Of a DNA stretch of 64,000 bases, positions 23,099 to 33,886 are shown piece after piece (the stretch's first letter is position 1; every line of letters begins with the position of its first letter). The notes beneath the pieces were generated by a model that was not told the origin of the DNA, ran no database searches, and worked only from the letters and a program-made list of their open reading frames with translations. The position numbers and the translations under genes were made by a program. The stretch is from positions 992,001 through 1,056,000 of the forward strand of contig NW_026731893.1 in assembly GCF_028476545.1 (NCBI RefSeq), in the 5' to 3' direction. Source of the stretch: Physella acuta. Lineage: Eukaryota > Mollusca > Gastropoda > Physidae.

Positions 23099-23795
23099 TT
23101 TTTATAGCAACAAAGCAGGACTGAGAATTTAACAACCTGATAAACGTCTGTACTGTTTCGCCAATGCCGTAGATGTAGAACACTATCGCTAAGGAAAAAT
23201 AAACCTTTGGTTTACGTTACTATAGAAATAAAATAAATAGCGTTTATTTAAATAGCTTTAAACAAATCCTAAAATTAAGTTTAGGATCAATACCTATTCG
23301 AAAAGTGGTAATCTTGTACTCATATTTTTTGGAGGGTTATTATAACGACGGTAATTACCAGAGGGCATGTAATGTAAAGAAAAAGTAACGGTGGGAATGA
23401 TAATTGACGGTGTGATATCCTGCTTCCTCTAATTGTATTGTTTGTAGCGGGATTGGAGAGTTATTTTGTGCAAGATAATTCTTACATTTAAATTTCTTTT
23501 GAGGTCTTAAATTAAATCAAATGTAGTCTTAGGTTAAGGTTTAAGTTTTAGTTAGTTTTAGTTAAAAACTGAACATAGACAGTTAAACATCAGTTATTGT
23601 AAAGATTTTACTTGCATTTAGAATTAAAATTACATATTATTTAGTTTATCACTTAGGTTAATGGATGTTGAAGATAACACTTTTATTATTATTTTTTAGT
23701 TTTATATTTTGCAGTAACTTCAATTAATTTTGTAGTGTTGCCTTAAAATCTTCTGTTGAGATATATGCTTGTTTGTAGGCTAGGAATAAACATTA
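23099..23795. other. Upstream region of R2
   Basis: Holds the candidate minus-strand splice acceptor at 23189. No other feature recognised. Confidence 0.4.
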
Positions 23796-24207
23796 CGAGC
23801 CGACCCGCGGCGTATAATACGCCGCTATTTAGTTGTTTTATTTTCTACTTTTCAGTAATTCTTATTTGTGAATTCGACAGTACCAATGCTGCCACTGAAA
23901 ATATTTGCTTTAAAACACTAACACCCCCCCCCCCCCCGCTTTCCCCCAGCCCCTACCCTACACCCCCCCCCCCCCTCCTCTTAGTTACCTCCTCTAAGTT
24001 TAAAATCGTTTCAAACTAAATTATCTGCCCCTAATAGCCGTCACTAAACCCGGCTCTATGTTTATAAACATTAGCGTGACCACAGCTCACCAGACCATGT
24101 GGGGGGGGGGGGGGGGGTGGTAGTGATAGAGAGGAAGAGAGGGGACTGTAAGGAGGCGCTTGCAGCTTGTTTTCTAAAGTCTCCCAGAAGAGAATTATAT
24201 ATATAGA
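23796..24207 (-). mobile_element. Non-autonomous Helitron, copy A
   Basis: On the minus strand it begins TCTATATATATAATTCTC and ends with the palindrome GCGGCGTATTATACGCCGC, then GGGTCGGCTCG. It sits between A and T, as Helitrons do. The end CTCG is close to the usual CTRR. A second copy in opposite orientation lies at 28561-28945 with the same ends and flanking A/T. The interior has poly-C and poly-G tracts that differ between copies. Confidence 0.7.
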
Positions 24208-24672
24208 TATTTATCTTTGACTAAGATTTTGTATAGATACATGCTGCTTGAATTTACATTGCATCTTAAATATGAATTTTTGTTTATAAACAGATTTTGA
24301 TTTGGGCTTTGTTTTAAAATAGGGATACAATTTTATTTTAATATATTTTGTATTTGCTGAAAGGAAATTTTAAACGTAGATTTCTATTTTGGTATCGAAA
24401 AGTTTTACATTTTTTGTGTGATTTGTAAGTGCAGCTGTTCAGATTTTTTAGATTCATTTTTGGCTATATATTATGGTTTGAGATTATCTTTTGAATTTAG
24501 CAATGGCGTGCGCTAATTATTTGTATTTATTTATGCTTAGAATTCGTATAGACTGTAGTGTTTGCTTTTAGTAGGTTTTTTTTTTCTTTAATTGTCCCAT
24601 GAATTGTAAATCGTTCAAAAAGTTATTGATCTTAAATATGTTAACAATTTATTATATCGTATGTATTTGAAA
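24208..24672. other. Intergenic DNA
   Basis: AT-rich. Nothing recognised. Confidence 0.4.
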
Positions 24673-24676
24673 AACT

Positions 24677-24714
<38 letters not shown>

Positions 24715-24719
24715 TCTCT

Positions 24720-24797
<78 letters not shown>
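24673..24797. repeat. Compound (CT)n(CA)n(CT)n(AT)n microsatellite
   Basis: Adjacent simple arrays. Overlapping ORFs are translations of the repeat. Confidence 0.95.
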
Positions 24798-24801
<4 letters not shown>

Positions 24802-25874
24802 AATTTGTTAAATGTTAGTAGTTGTATATTCAACCGTCTATACAACTTAAGCTGTGTATATTTTCTTCTTTTATATGGATACATTATTAAAAACTTCTAA
24901 AATGAAAATTACTTCATCGCTTTGAAAATATACAAGCATCAAGTTTGCTAACAAACGGCCTGATTCGAATTGAATTTTTTTTTTCCATCTTTGTATTGCG
25001 ATGCATGTTTAAAACTGATTGTATGGGTTTCTGATGAATTTGTTTTCTTTTTAATTGATGGCGTATTAAAGAGAATACGTTATAAAAAAATTAGTGAGTT
25101 GTAAAGTATTAGTAACTTTAAGTTTTATATACCTTGGCATGCGATGATAGAATTAAAACATTTCAACCGAAAAGTATATTTTCTGAATGAAGGTATTTGA
25201 CTCGAATTCCTTCTAATTGTAAATCTGGGCTGTATAATTGTACCCCAGTAGTCGACGAATTGATTTTTGTCTGCAAAAGGCGTAGCTTTTTGTTGAAAAA
25301 GAAATCTATTTACTACAATGTAGGTATTATACTAATTTTCTACTACTAACTTCACTATATTTCAAGAATATTTTAATTATCTTATGTAAGTAATTTTTCT
25401 AAAAATTGTATATAAAATACCTTTAGAGGTGATGAACAATATTTAACCAAAAAAAAAAAAAAACATTTTTCGTAAGTGTATAACATATTTTTTAACATAA
25501 ATTGGATACAAATCTTTGGTATGTACATAAGGGGTATGAGAACAACATTCTAAACTAGACAATTAGGTGGAAGTTAGAGATTGGACACAAGGGGACATGA
25601 AGGGGAACAACAGCTGAAACTCGCTATGCTTGTTTTCACGCTTACCTCCCCTTTGGCCTTGTATGCCAGTCTGCGACTATCATTAGGAGTAGGTATTGTT
25701 AGTGTTAAAACTAAATATGTACACAATCAATATAACGGATTTATGCTCATGTTAAGAAAGAAACTAGATATAAATCAGAACGTAAACATTTAATACATAT
25801 TATATGTAGGCCTATACAATTAGTAGTAAGCTTCCTCTTTAGAAGAGCTAAAATGTTTCTTGTCCTAGGCATTT
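24798..25874. other. Intergenic DNA with one member of a repeat pair
   Basis: The segment at about 25470-25580 (ATAACATATTTTTTAACATA, TTGGATACAAATCTTTGG, AGGGGTATGAGAA, AATTAGGTGG) matches about 27368-27480 with moderate divergence. This is either a short dispersed repeat or an old local duplication. No gene recognised. Confidence 0.4.
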
Positions 25875-25990
25875 GAATTAATAGTATGGTCAACACTATA
25901 CCTAGCCGCCTTTACTTTCCCTAACGTGAGTTAGATACCCATCAGAACTGAGTGGGCTCAGGTAAGTCAAAAAGTTCTGAATCCGGAATT
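25875..25990 (-). repeat. SINE fragment (GGCGGCTAGG family)
   Basis: Plus-strand words TATGGTCAACACTATACCTAG, CCGCCTTTACTTTCCCTAAC and TGAGTTAGATACCCATCAGA are shared with the SINE copies at 31040, 38930 and 60300. Confidence 0.5.
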
Positions 25991-26744
25991 ATTACTTGTA
26001 CAAACACCCTTATATGTTGAAACACACTTTTATTTTTGTCTTAATTGTTACAAGCCTTTCGTAAACACAACACCAGGTAAATTCTAAGCCGTGCTCTTTA
26101 CTGTTACGTATACAATGAATGTATAGGTTAGAATAAGTTTAGTTACGATGGGATATTGAGTGTGAGTATTGGTTAACTCCATGTTGCAGTATTATGTATT
26201 CTAAGGTCTAATATGGGTTTAAAAGCAGTGTGGACAATTGTTAGGGAGGACATTTTGGTTAGATAGCTGGTACAGTTGCTTGTAAAGTATCGGTACCGTA
26301 ATTGTGAAAATAAACAAAGACCACGTTGTTTAGTATGGGTGTTTTTTTTTTGTTTTGCATATATACCTCATTCTACCATGTCATTTTAAACTGATGGTGT
26401 CAAAATAAAAACAAAAACAAAAAACGGCGTTACTCTTTTTATTTAAAGAAAGCCATAAAACTGTTGTAGTCTCATACTTTTAAGTATAATTCGGTTGATA
26501 TGTGTAGTGTTAATTCGTAAACTTTCAGTGTGCTTAATGTATAGCTTACTGCATTTGAATGTCGTATAAAACATGTAAACTCCGTTTTGTAAAACAAATA
26601 AAAGCGAACACAGTATGAAATTCTGTATTTACAAAATAACAAATATGAATATGTTTTTGAAATGTGATATTCCTGTTTCTCTTGAAAATATGCCAATAAA
26701 CAAGGCGGGCTAAACCAAAATATCCCATTGCTGAACGGCTCTGA

Positions 26745-27065
26745 TATGTCGTTTCTTCTTTCTTCTTCTTTCTTAATTTTAGTGTTAGAAGGGATCCCCT
26801 CCAACACAATTAAGTATACGTGACAACTGGTTATACGCCAATGAGGCTATTGACTTCGATTTCAGCCTGCTTTTCTTGTTGGATTTGCTTCCATAGCTTT
26901 TGTCCAACCAAGAACAAACTACAAGGCAGTAGTTGTTTGATTTTTGGAGTTCTCTCTCCTAGAAGAGTGGTTATCCCCAGCTAACGAGCCTCATCTGCCC
27001 GAGGGTTCGAACTCGAGACCTTTCGGTGCAGCAACTATGAGCTTTACCAACTACATAATTGAACT
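26745..27065 (-). repeat. tRNA-derived SINE, near full length (GAA-tail family)
   Basis: On the minus strand: A-box-like TAGTTGGTAAAGCTCATAG, B-box-like GTCTCGAGTTCGAACCCTCG, a body of about 200 bp with CTTGGTTGGACAAAAGC, then CTCCAACACAATTAAG-type sequence (inverted) and an AAGAAAGAAGAAGAAAG tail. The order is that of an RNA polymerase III-derived SINE. ORFs at 26472-26809 are spurious. Confidence 0.65.
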
Positions 27066-27869
27066 ATAAAAATAAAATAAATAAAAATAGTTAGTCTAGT
27101 AAAAATAAATAATTGGATTTTCATGGTGGTTTTTTTTTGGTTGCTGCTTCGTTCACACTGTGAGCTACTGCAACAGAAGCCAACATAAGTTGTTGATGAA
27201 TATGGCAATGACGTATAGCCTGAATCAGAATTTAAGAAACATAATCTTCAGTAAATGACATCGAGTGTTTCTAGAAAGCAAATCTGCAACACTCAAAGTC
27301 AATGTTGTTTTATATTGTTTAGAAAAAGATGTTACCGAGTAAAAAAATCTGCTACTGTAAATATCCTGATAACATATTTTAACCTAAAGTGGATACAAAC
27401 TTTAGTCTTTACATTAGGGGTATGAGAAGGCAAACACCATTCAAAACTTGACCATTGGGTGGATATAAATTTTTCTTGACACATATGTATAAAAGAAAAG
27501 CATGACGTATTTATATTTTAAATGTCACATAATATATATCATATTAAACGATTTTAATAATTATATCTTTTAATAAAATCAAACGATTTTAAATCATACT
27601 TTCAATATCGGGAAAAGAAACCTTACTTTATGATATTTGAACAACAACAGTAAGAGTAAAATTATAAAATATTAAAAACAAATCAATTAGTTCTGAGGTT
27701 TTATATGTCTGTGTGTGAGAGAGTATATCTGCGTGTGGTAGAATTAAATCAAATAAATACATATTAAAACAACAACAAAACTCGATTTACAACTTATTTC
27801 TTATTGTCAGTTACACCAGTGTCTGTCCATACCTAGATGAAGCTAGAATACGTACAATACGCCAACTAG

Positions 27870-28045
27870 TGAACTAAAGCTGAGAATAACTTTGATGCTC
27901 ATACAAGAAAGTGTGTAACATAGTGTGCGGAATACACCACCACCCCAAAACACAACATTATTTATGTGGTACATCATGAAGCACACTATGTTGTGTAAGA
28001 CCACATTACCACATAGTGTGTAATACCACACTGTGTCAGATTATA
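27870..28045. repeat. Degenerate GTGTG/CACAC tandem repeats
   Basis: Units such as AGTGTGTAACATAGTGTG and AAGACCACATTACCACATAG recall the 56-bp satellite family at 14226, strongly diverged. Confidence 0.4.
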
Positions 28046-28560
28046 TAAGAACATTGCCAAACACGGAACATTCAGCTGAATTAAACTCATTCCATAGAAA
28101 ATGGACCTTTTTCGAAAACAATACCAAGACAACAGCCGGATATAATGCTACAATCATGACCAGCGATGCTGAATATTGAACCCGAAATGTTTACAAATAT
28201 AACTTTCAGCACATGTATTATTTTACTTTACCTTAATAGAAAAGTCTAAGCACGCCAGATCTACAAACATAGAATTAATTCATTATATAGCCTACATTCT
28301 ATAAAATAAAGTAATAACACACATTTCTTTTTACATTTTAATAAAGTCTTATACATTGCTTTGTTTTTGCTAGTAAGATTATTTGTGTAACTTGCCATAC
28401 TTTTGGAGTTTAATATCTTTGTTGCTATAACTTGAAATATGATTAACGCCTCAACCTTTAGAACCCTGGGATTTTTAAGACTATTCTATCCAAGTCGAGA
28501 TGCGGCTCTTGAATGTTCCAGCAGACACATTTGTTCACGTATAGTTTTTGCTATTAATAA
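28046..28560. other. Intergenic DNA
   Basis: Nothing recognised. Confidence 0.4.
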
Positions 28561-28945
28561 TCTATATATATAATTCTCTTCTGGGAGACGCTAAAAAAAC
28601 AAGCTGTAAGCGCGCTCCCTACCACCCCACCCCTACATGGTCTGGTGAGCTTTGGTTCACGCTAAATGTTTACAGTCGTATAGCCGGGTTTAGTGACGGT
28701 TACTAGGGGCAGATAATTTAGTTTGAAACGATTTTAAACTTAGGGGAGGTAACTAAGAGGAGGCTGTTTTCACGGGGGTGGGGTAGGGGGTGGGGAAAGG
28801 GGGGTATCGTCCTTAACGGGCTACTGATAGTGTTTTAAAGCAAATATATTAAGTGGCAGCATTGGTACTGTTGGATTCACAAATTATGAAAAGTAGAAAA
28901 TAAAACAACTAAATAGCGGCGTATGATACGCCGCGGGTCGGCTCG
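28561..28945 (+). mobile_element. Non-autonomous Helitron, copy B
   Basis: Begins TCTATATATATAATTCTC after an A. Ends with palindrome GCGGCGTATGATACGCCGC then GGGTCGGCTCG before a T. Opposite orientation to copy A at 23796-24207, and about 4.4 kb away. The interior matches copy A (for example CTGGTGAGCTTTGGTTCACG against the inverse of its counterpart), with indels in the G/C tracts. Confidence 0.7.
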
Positions 28946-29025
28946 TATATACTAATTATATAAGGTCTGAGTGATGGAAGAGATGGGCGTGATCATAGTA
29001 GGGGGTATTGCCCTCACCCCGGGAT

Positions 29026-29219
29026 CAGTGGCGTAGCTAGGATTTTTGGGCCCCTATGCAAAAAGTGTTAGTGAGCCCCACAGAGGCGTAGCGACCCTTC
29101 CCGGCGACCGGGGACAAACTTTCGATTGGCACTCCCACTCAGACTTTCGAAAAAGGGCCCCTATTTGCCTTGGGCCCCTATGCCTTGCTTACGCTAGCTT
29201 TACGGTAGCTACGCCACTG
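29026..29219. mobile_element. hAT-type MITE with a nested GGCGTAGCG piece
   Basis: Ends CAGTGGCGTAGCTAGG and (inverted) CAGTGGCGTAGCTACC, with a perfect 8-bp target duplication CCCGGGAT at 29018-29025 and 29220-29227. The outer parts carry GGGCCCCTATGC. The middle, from about 29081, is a fragment of the GACAAACTTTCGATT-type family, so one MITE sits inside another. Confidence 0.8.
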
Positions 29220-29492
29220 CCCGGGATTAATTCATGAAATAGTACCGTTGTGAAGTGCAGCATAGTAAAGTTTCAAATTCAGAGATACATCGGCACAATC
29301 TGTTTACGACATGCACTTTGATGGTCTCGAACACAAGTCTTACAGTAAATATAAATTATTCTGGCTTGTTATTTTTTGAAGCCTGTCATCCTGAAAACAG
29401 TCTTCATTCTCAATGTGTGGCCTAACCAATGTCATGATTTTCGATCTTAATTGTGATGCTAGATGGGACTTCCTCCAACACAATTAAGTATA

Positions 29493-29745
29493 CTTGTCAG
29501 CGGCACTTAATGGTGTCATCCCCACAGAGGCGTAGCGACCCTTCCCGGGGACAAACTTTCAATTTTCGATTTGCACCCCCCTCAAACTTTCGATTTGCAC
29601 CCCTCCCCCCTAAAACTTTTGATTTCCACCCCTCCCCCCAAACTTTCGATTTGCACCCCCCCCCCTCAAACTTTCGATTTGCACCCCCCTCCTTAAACCT
29701 TCGATTTGCACCCCCCCCCCCCCCTTCAAATTTTTGGAGCGCGAG
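29493..29745. mobile_element. Truncated GGCGTAGCG-family MITE with about six internal repeats
   Basis: Starts inside the family sequence (CGGCACTTAATGGTGTCA, CAGAGGCGTAGCGACCC) and holds about six units of CTTTCGATTTGCACC plus a C run. Both outer ends found in the copy at 12249 are missing. The 139- and 89-residue ORFs over it are low-complexity artefacts. Confidence 0.6.
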
Positions 29746-29982
29746 GATTTTTAATTTAGCAACCATGGGCGTTTTTCCAACCCTACTACGCCGACCCCTA
29801 TACGGTCATTTAATTAACGCCTTAAAATTATTAATAACCAGACTTAATTCTTCAGCCATTTCTAGGAATTAATCAGACATATCAGTAACGCCCTAGCGTG
29901 TTGTAAATTGACTAAACTAACACAATGGCAATCCTAAAGAAACTTGAACTCGAATTCGAACACAAGACTTTCGGAATAGCAG

Positions 29983-30249
29983 CGGTGGCGTAGCGAGGTC
30001 GGGTGTCACACGGTGCGGCACTTTATGGTGTCACCCCCCCCCCCCCCCCAGACGCGTAGCGACCCTTCCCGGGGACACACTTTCAAGTTTTCGATTTGCA
30101 CCCCCCACCCTCAAACTTTCGATTTGCACCCCCCCCCTCAAGTTTTTCTCTATATATTTTGCTATTTTTTGTCTTGTTGTCACCCCCTAAATGGTGTCAC
30201 CCGGTGCGGTCCGCACCCCCCGCCCCCCCCCCCCCTCGCTACGCCCCTG
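29983..30249. mobile_element. hAT-type MITE inserted in a SINE head
   Basis: Left end CGGTGGCGTAGCGAGG and right end (inverted) CAGGGGCGTAGCGAGG. Flanks AATAGCAG (29975-29982) and GATAGCAG (30250-30257) match at 7 of 8. Holds two internal CTTTCGATTTGCACC units and GGTGTCACC words. It interrupts tRNA-like SINE sequence. Confidence 0.75.
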
Positions 30250-30503
30250 GATAGCAGTTTAGCTCTCTACCACTATGGGCTGTATGCCTAATTTGAAATA
30301 AAGAGATTCCGCTCTAACATCTTCATCGTTCTTAACCTTTTTGGTTTACATTTAAGGAGTCTTAGCACAAGATGAATGTCGTTGACGTACTGTTTGGTTG
30401 TCTCTAGATTTCCAAGTTCAACCTTCATAAAATGACGGCTTGGTCTAGATCGCTAGTCTGCCAACCCCAAAATAGAGCTTTACTTCTGCAATTTAAAAAA
30501 AAA

Positions 30504-30606
<103 letters not shown>

Positions 30607-31039
30607 ACCTTATTAATCACTATTTTTTTTAAATTGTTTTTTTCATAGTACCATTTCCCCCAGTACCTTTAACTTATAAATTAAAAACCCTACGAGATTT
30701 CAGAGTTGGTTTTCGCTCATCAACTCGCTTTAGTTATTTATGTGACATGTCATACTGATCAGGGGAGTTAACAAAGGCAGTCACTCGCTGTAAAAAATAT
30801 TGTAACAGTAGTGCCCCTTGTTCTAATGTTACCCTGTGTGAATAGTGAGTTCAAATTTCAGTCATCTGGATACCAACCAGAATGGTCCAAATAAAATTCA
30901 TCCACCTTGTGTTTCAACCGACTTGTGTTGTTTATCAGACATCGTTTATCCTTTAAAATCAATACCACGAACATTACATATAGCAATGTACAAATACGTC
31001 CTTCTTTTGATTTCGGACAAACGCAGGCCTATGAAGAAA

Positions 31040-31190
31040 TAGTGTGGTCAGCACTGTATACGGCCGTCTTAACTTTCCTTACTGCGAGTCAAGTACTCAT
31101 CAGAGCTGGAAGGCCATGAGGTAGTTTACGGGATCCGAACTCAAAACTATCATGTTAGCTATCTCCGAACAGTACTGTGAACAGGTAACT
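31040..31190 (-). repeat. tRNA-derived SINE (GGCGGCTAGG family)
   Basis: Plus-strand words GTGTGGTCAGCACTGTATACG, TTAACTTTCCTTACTGCGAG, TACTCATCAGAGCTGG and GGGATCCGAACTCAAAAC correspond to the copies at 38930 and 60300. The equivalent copy near 38930 lies at a similar distance upstream of R4 as this one does upstream of R3. Confidence 0.6.
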
Positions 31191-31239
31191 CTTGGCCCTT
31201 GAATGATCGAATTTTTCTAGCACTTGATTGTGGATACTA

Positions 31240-31700
31240 TCAAAATGTCTGGACTTTAAAATGTAAGTCACAGCATTGAACTCATTGATTTCCTTGGTAT
31301 ATAATCATATACTTTAGAACGGATTTTTTCATAAAGTTATAATTTACTTAATAGGTTAAGTAATTGTTGTATCATAGCATTTAAAACTCGATACTTGGGT
31401 TTAGCCTGCCGACGACTAAGCTTGTCGTAATTTGAACAATTCTCCGCTAATAATTACTTACGTACTATAATCAAGGTTCCAATGTAAACGTTAAATAGTA
31501 TTTATAAAATTATATTAAACTTGTGTTTAAAACTCTTTAGTGATGTTTATATATATATTTATATGGAAACAAATCAACAATTATGCGCTTCTAAAAAATT
31601 AAACACAGTATTAGACATTCAGAGACAAACAAATAAGATATAATTTATAAAATCAATAAACAAGACATTTGTATCGTGTTTGATATAGTTTTTTTTTTCT
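31240..31700 (+). repeat. Duplicated upstream block of R3
   Basis: Shares an ordered series of words with 39110-39600 upstream of R4: AAAATGTAAGTCACAGCATTG, TTTAGCCTGCCGACG, CAATGTAAACGTTA, GTGATGTTTATAT, AAGATATAATTTATAAAATC. Part of it (AAGATATAATTT...CAATCAATAAACA) also occurs at 52910-52950 upstream of R5. It marks the segmental duplication that produced the receptors. Confidence 0.6.
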
Positions 31701-32124
31701 TCGATTACAGGCAATTTGGTATCAGTAGAGTTGTAATGTTGTTTGATGTTAAGTTAAAGTAAATGATGAACACGATCTAAATATATATTTAGACTTATCC
31801 CAGAGATATTATTATTTTGTTTTTTTCTCGCTATTACTTTATAAAAAAACGTATTCTACTGTGATAAATTAGGATTTTACTACACCAGCTTTTTAATTCA
31901 ATTATTAGTAAGATTTTATTTTGAAAATATAAACTGACAATTGTTCCATCTTTTGTGCAAACGAATTGTACGTATGCGTTAATTTATATCTATTTCTTCG
32001 AAGCTTTTTGAAGCGTTTTTGTTTTGAATATCGAGACAGGTAACTTAACTCATCAGAGATACATAAACATGTAAATCACCCCTGGCGCAAACCAGACAGT
32101 GTTGCAAAATATGAACTTTACATA

Positions 32125-32305
32125 GAGATGAGAGGGTGTGGTTGAATGGTAGAGCATTCGACTGCCAACCCTAAGCTCTTGAGTTTTGATCTCGTTTTCG
32201 AGTCAATAGGACGTTCCGAGTCCACTAGAGTGGGTACCTGATTAACGTTAGGGAAATTAAAGGTGGCTTTGCATAATACGGACCTCACTATACCTACCTT
32301 GATGA
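32125..32305 (+). repeat. tRNA-derived SINE, plus strand
   Basis: TGTGGTTGAATGGTAGAGCAT (A-box region) and GAGTTTTGATCTCG (weak B-box region) are followed by GAGTGGGTACCTGATTAACG, TTAGGGAAATTAAAGGTGGC and ACGGACCTCACTATACC. Same family as the minus-strand copies at 31040, 38930 and 60300. A GA-rich tail follows to about 32345. Confidence 0.6.
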
Positions 32306-32535
32306 GAGAGAGAGAGAAATTGAAACAGGGAGAGCGAGAGAGCAAAATAAAAATGTGTGTTTTAAAGATAGAAAACTTGTCTACTACATTGAAATGAAAT
32401 TGTATGAACTTTATAAAAAGTGAATTTATTTCTAAACAGATATATACCATTATTTTCGCATTAATTTAGACGCATTTCTCAAAATAATGTATCAACTTAT
32501 TTTAAGATGTACAGTATACTCGAATAAACGTTCTG

Positions 32536-32558
32536 TTTTTATTTTTTTCATTTGTCAG
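32536..32558 (+). other. Candidate 3' splice acceptor upstream of R3
   Basis: A pyrimidine-rich tract ending TTTCATTTGTCAG at 32558, 166 bases before the R3 ATG. It could close a 5'-UTR intron, as proposed for R2, R4, R5 and R6. Confidence 0.35.
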
Positions 32559-32724
32559 GTACATTTGGCTGATTCCAACATCTGATAAAATCTCGCACAT
32601 GTTTGTGTACTGGTGTGTGTACTTAGCAATAGCCAATCAAGGTTTTACACCTACATCAACAGAAATCTGTACACGCTCCTATAATACGTGTTATCGAATA
32701 ATTTTTTTTTACAAATATTGAAAT

Positions 32725-33801
32725 ATGGCAGACACAGATGTTTTGGGACATGAGGAGGAAATACAGAACTTCGTAAACGAGACAAAAGAATTCTTGTTTT
32801 CCAACTCTTTACTGCGTACTTTGATCTTTGCTCTAAGCGTCATCCTCCATGGGGTGATATCTCTAGCAGGCGTCTTGTCCAACAGCGTCAACGTGCTCGT
32901 CTTCATTAGACTTGGTCTCAAGGACAGCATGAGTGTTGGACTTTGGGCGCTATCTTTTACAGATCTTATAGTATCTACGTTGCAGTTAGCATCTTGTGTA
33001 TGCTATTGTGTAGCTTATGTCTATCCCAATAATCCTATTAGCCCTTGGTCAATCGGAAGTTTTATCTTTGGATGGGCTAGGTCAGTAGCGTATTACATAT
33101 CATGTTGGATAACTACAATCATTGCTTTAGAAAGATGCTACTGTGTTGTGGCGCCTTTTCTTGTGAAGCTTGTGTTTACAAAATCAAGGTGTGTTGTATC
33201 GATCACATGCATCTACCTTTTCCACGTTGGATTGGTGATTCCAGTGTTTATCTATGACCCGTTGGAGTGGGTACCAGCAACTCTTGGTGAAAAAGATGCC
33301 AACGGCAGCCTCATTTTTTTCATGCAGTTTCAAACTACTTTCACGAAGCTCGGCGCGAAATGGGACACTATCAATTCATTAGCTTATGGAGTTACCCTTT
33401 CATTAATCTCTCAAGGTTTGCTACTTTTCTGTACCTTCTGGATGGTCTTCTCGCTGAAAAACTCTTCGAAAATACGAAAACATTCAGAAACGAAACAAAA
33501 CAGAGAAAATCATCAAAATTCGGACAATCTTTCAGCAAGGGAAAGACGACTTGTTAAAGTTGTAATTCTACTGGCTATCATACAGACTGTTTGCAGCGTT
33601 CCCAGGTTTATGGTCACAGCAGTGTATTACCTGGTGCCAGGGTTTGTTCTCGGAGCTTACGATAATATATCGATTCTAATGTGGGAATGGTCTTACATCT
33701 TCAGCAGTGTTTGCTGTGCCAGTAATATTCTTGTGTACCTGAAGCTTAACGCTAATTTTAGGCAAAAAGTTAAGGCGATGTTTGAAAATAGTACTTCTTA
33801 G
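32725..33801 (+). CDS. Receptor R3: seven-transmembrane GPCR, candidate chemoreceptor
   Basis: A 358-residue single-exon receptor starting MADTDVLGHEEE. Features: possible N-terminal sequon NET (18-20); TM1 N53; TM2 D80; TM3 ERC 136-138; loop-2 sequon NGS (193-195); a polar ICL3 (about 246-275) richer in Asn/Gln than in R1; TM6 CSVP (290-293); TM7 NILVY (334-338); short C-tail ending NSTS. It lacks the usual TM3-loop 2 disulfide pair. Bases 32860-32949 are identical to R1, R5 and R6. The start is supported by alignment with the other MADT starts and an AATATGG context. AATAAA at 33826 is a likely polyadenylation signal, 25 bases after the stop. Confidence 0.92.
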   Translation: MADTDVLGHEEEIQNFVNETKEFLFSNSLLRTLIFALSVILHGVISLAGVLSNSVNVLVFIRLGLKDSMSVGLWALSFTDLIVSTLQLASCVCYCVAYVYPNNPISPWSIGSFIFGWARSVAYYISCWITTIIALERCYCVVAPFLVKLVFTKSRCVVSITCIYLFHVGLVIPVFIYDPLEWVPATLGEKDANGSLIFFMQFQTTFTKLGAKWDTINSLAYGVTLSLISQGLLLFCTFWMVFSLKNSSKIRKHSETKQNRENHQNSDNLSARERRLVKVVILLAIIQTVCSVPRFMVTAVYYLVPGFVLGAYDNISILMWEWSYIFSSVCCASNILVYLKLNANFRQKVKAMFENSTS

Positions 33802-33886
33802 ACAGTAAATGTAATTGGTAGATTGAATAAATACATGGTTTTATTTTTTAGAGTTAACAATTTTAAATTGTTAGTTTTAGAAATAA

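Larger units (their letters stand above)
29440..30290 (-). repeat. SINE pieces (GAA-tail family) broken up by MITEs
   Basis: 29450-29492 has CTCCAACACAATTAAGTATAC, as in the SINE at 26745. Around 29945-29982 and 30250-30275 are the two halves of a tRNA-like head (CTCGAATTCGAACACAAGAC, then TTTAGCTCTCTACCACTATG). The MITE at 29983-30249 split the head. Whether tail and head belong to one SINE copy is not certain. Confidence 0.5.

Noticed and set aside
29453-29872. A 139-residue Pro/Phe-rich ORF
   Set aside because: It is a MITE internal repeat (CTTTCGATTTGCACC plus C runs). The same reasoning applies to ORFs at 2084-2430, 7140-7438, 12228-12524, 30013-30291 and 50584-50848.
32709-32930. Antisense ORFs with the shared peptide MLSLRPSLMKTSTLTLLDKT opposite R3, R5 and R6
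   Set aside because: They are forced by the invariant 90-base block read on the other strand, differ in length, and show no independent start context or domain. They do not by themselves indicate an overlapping gene.
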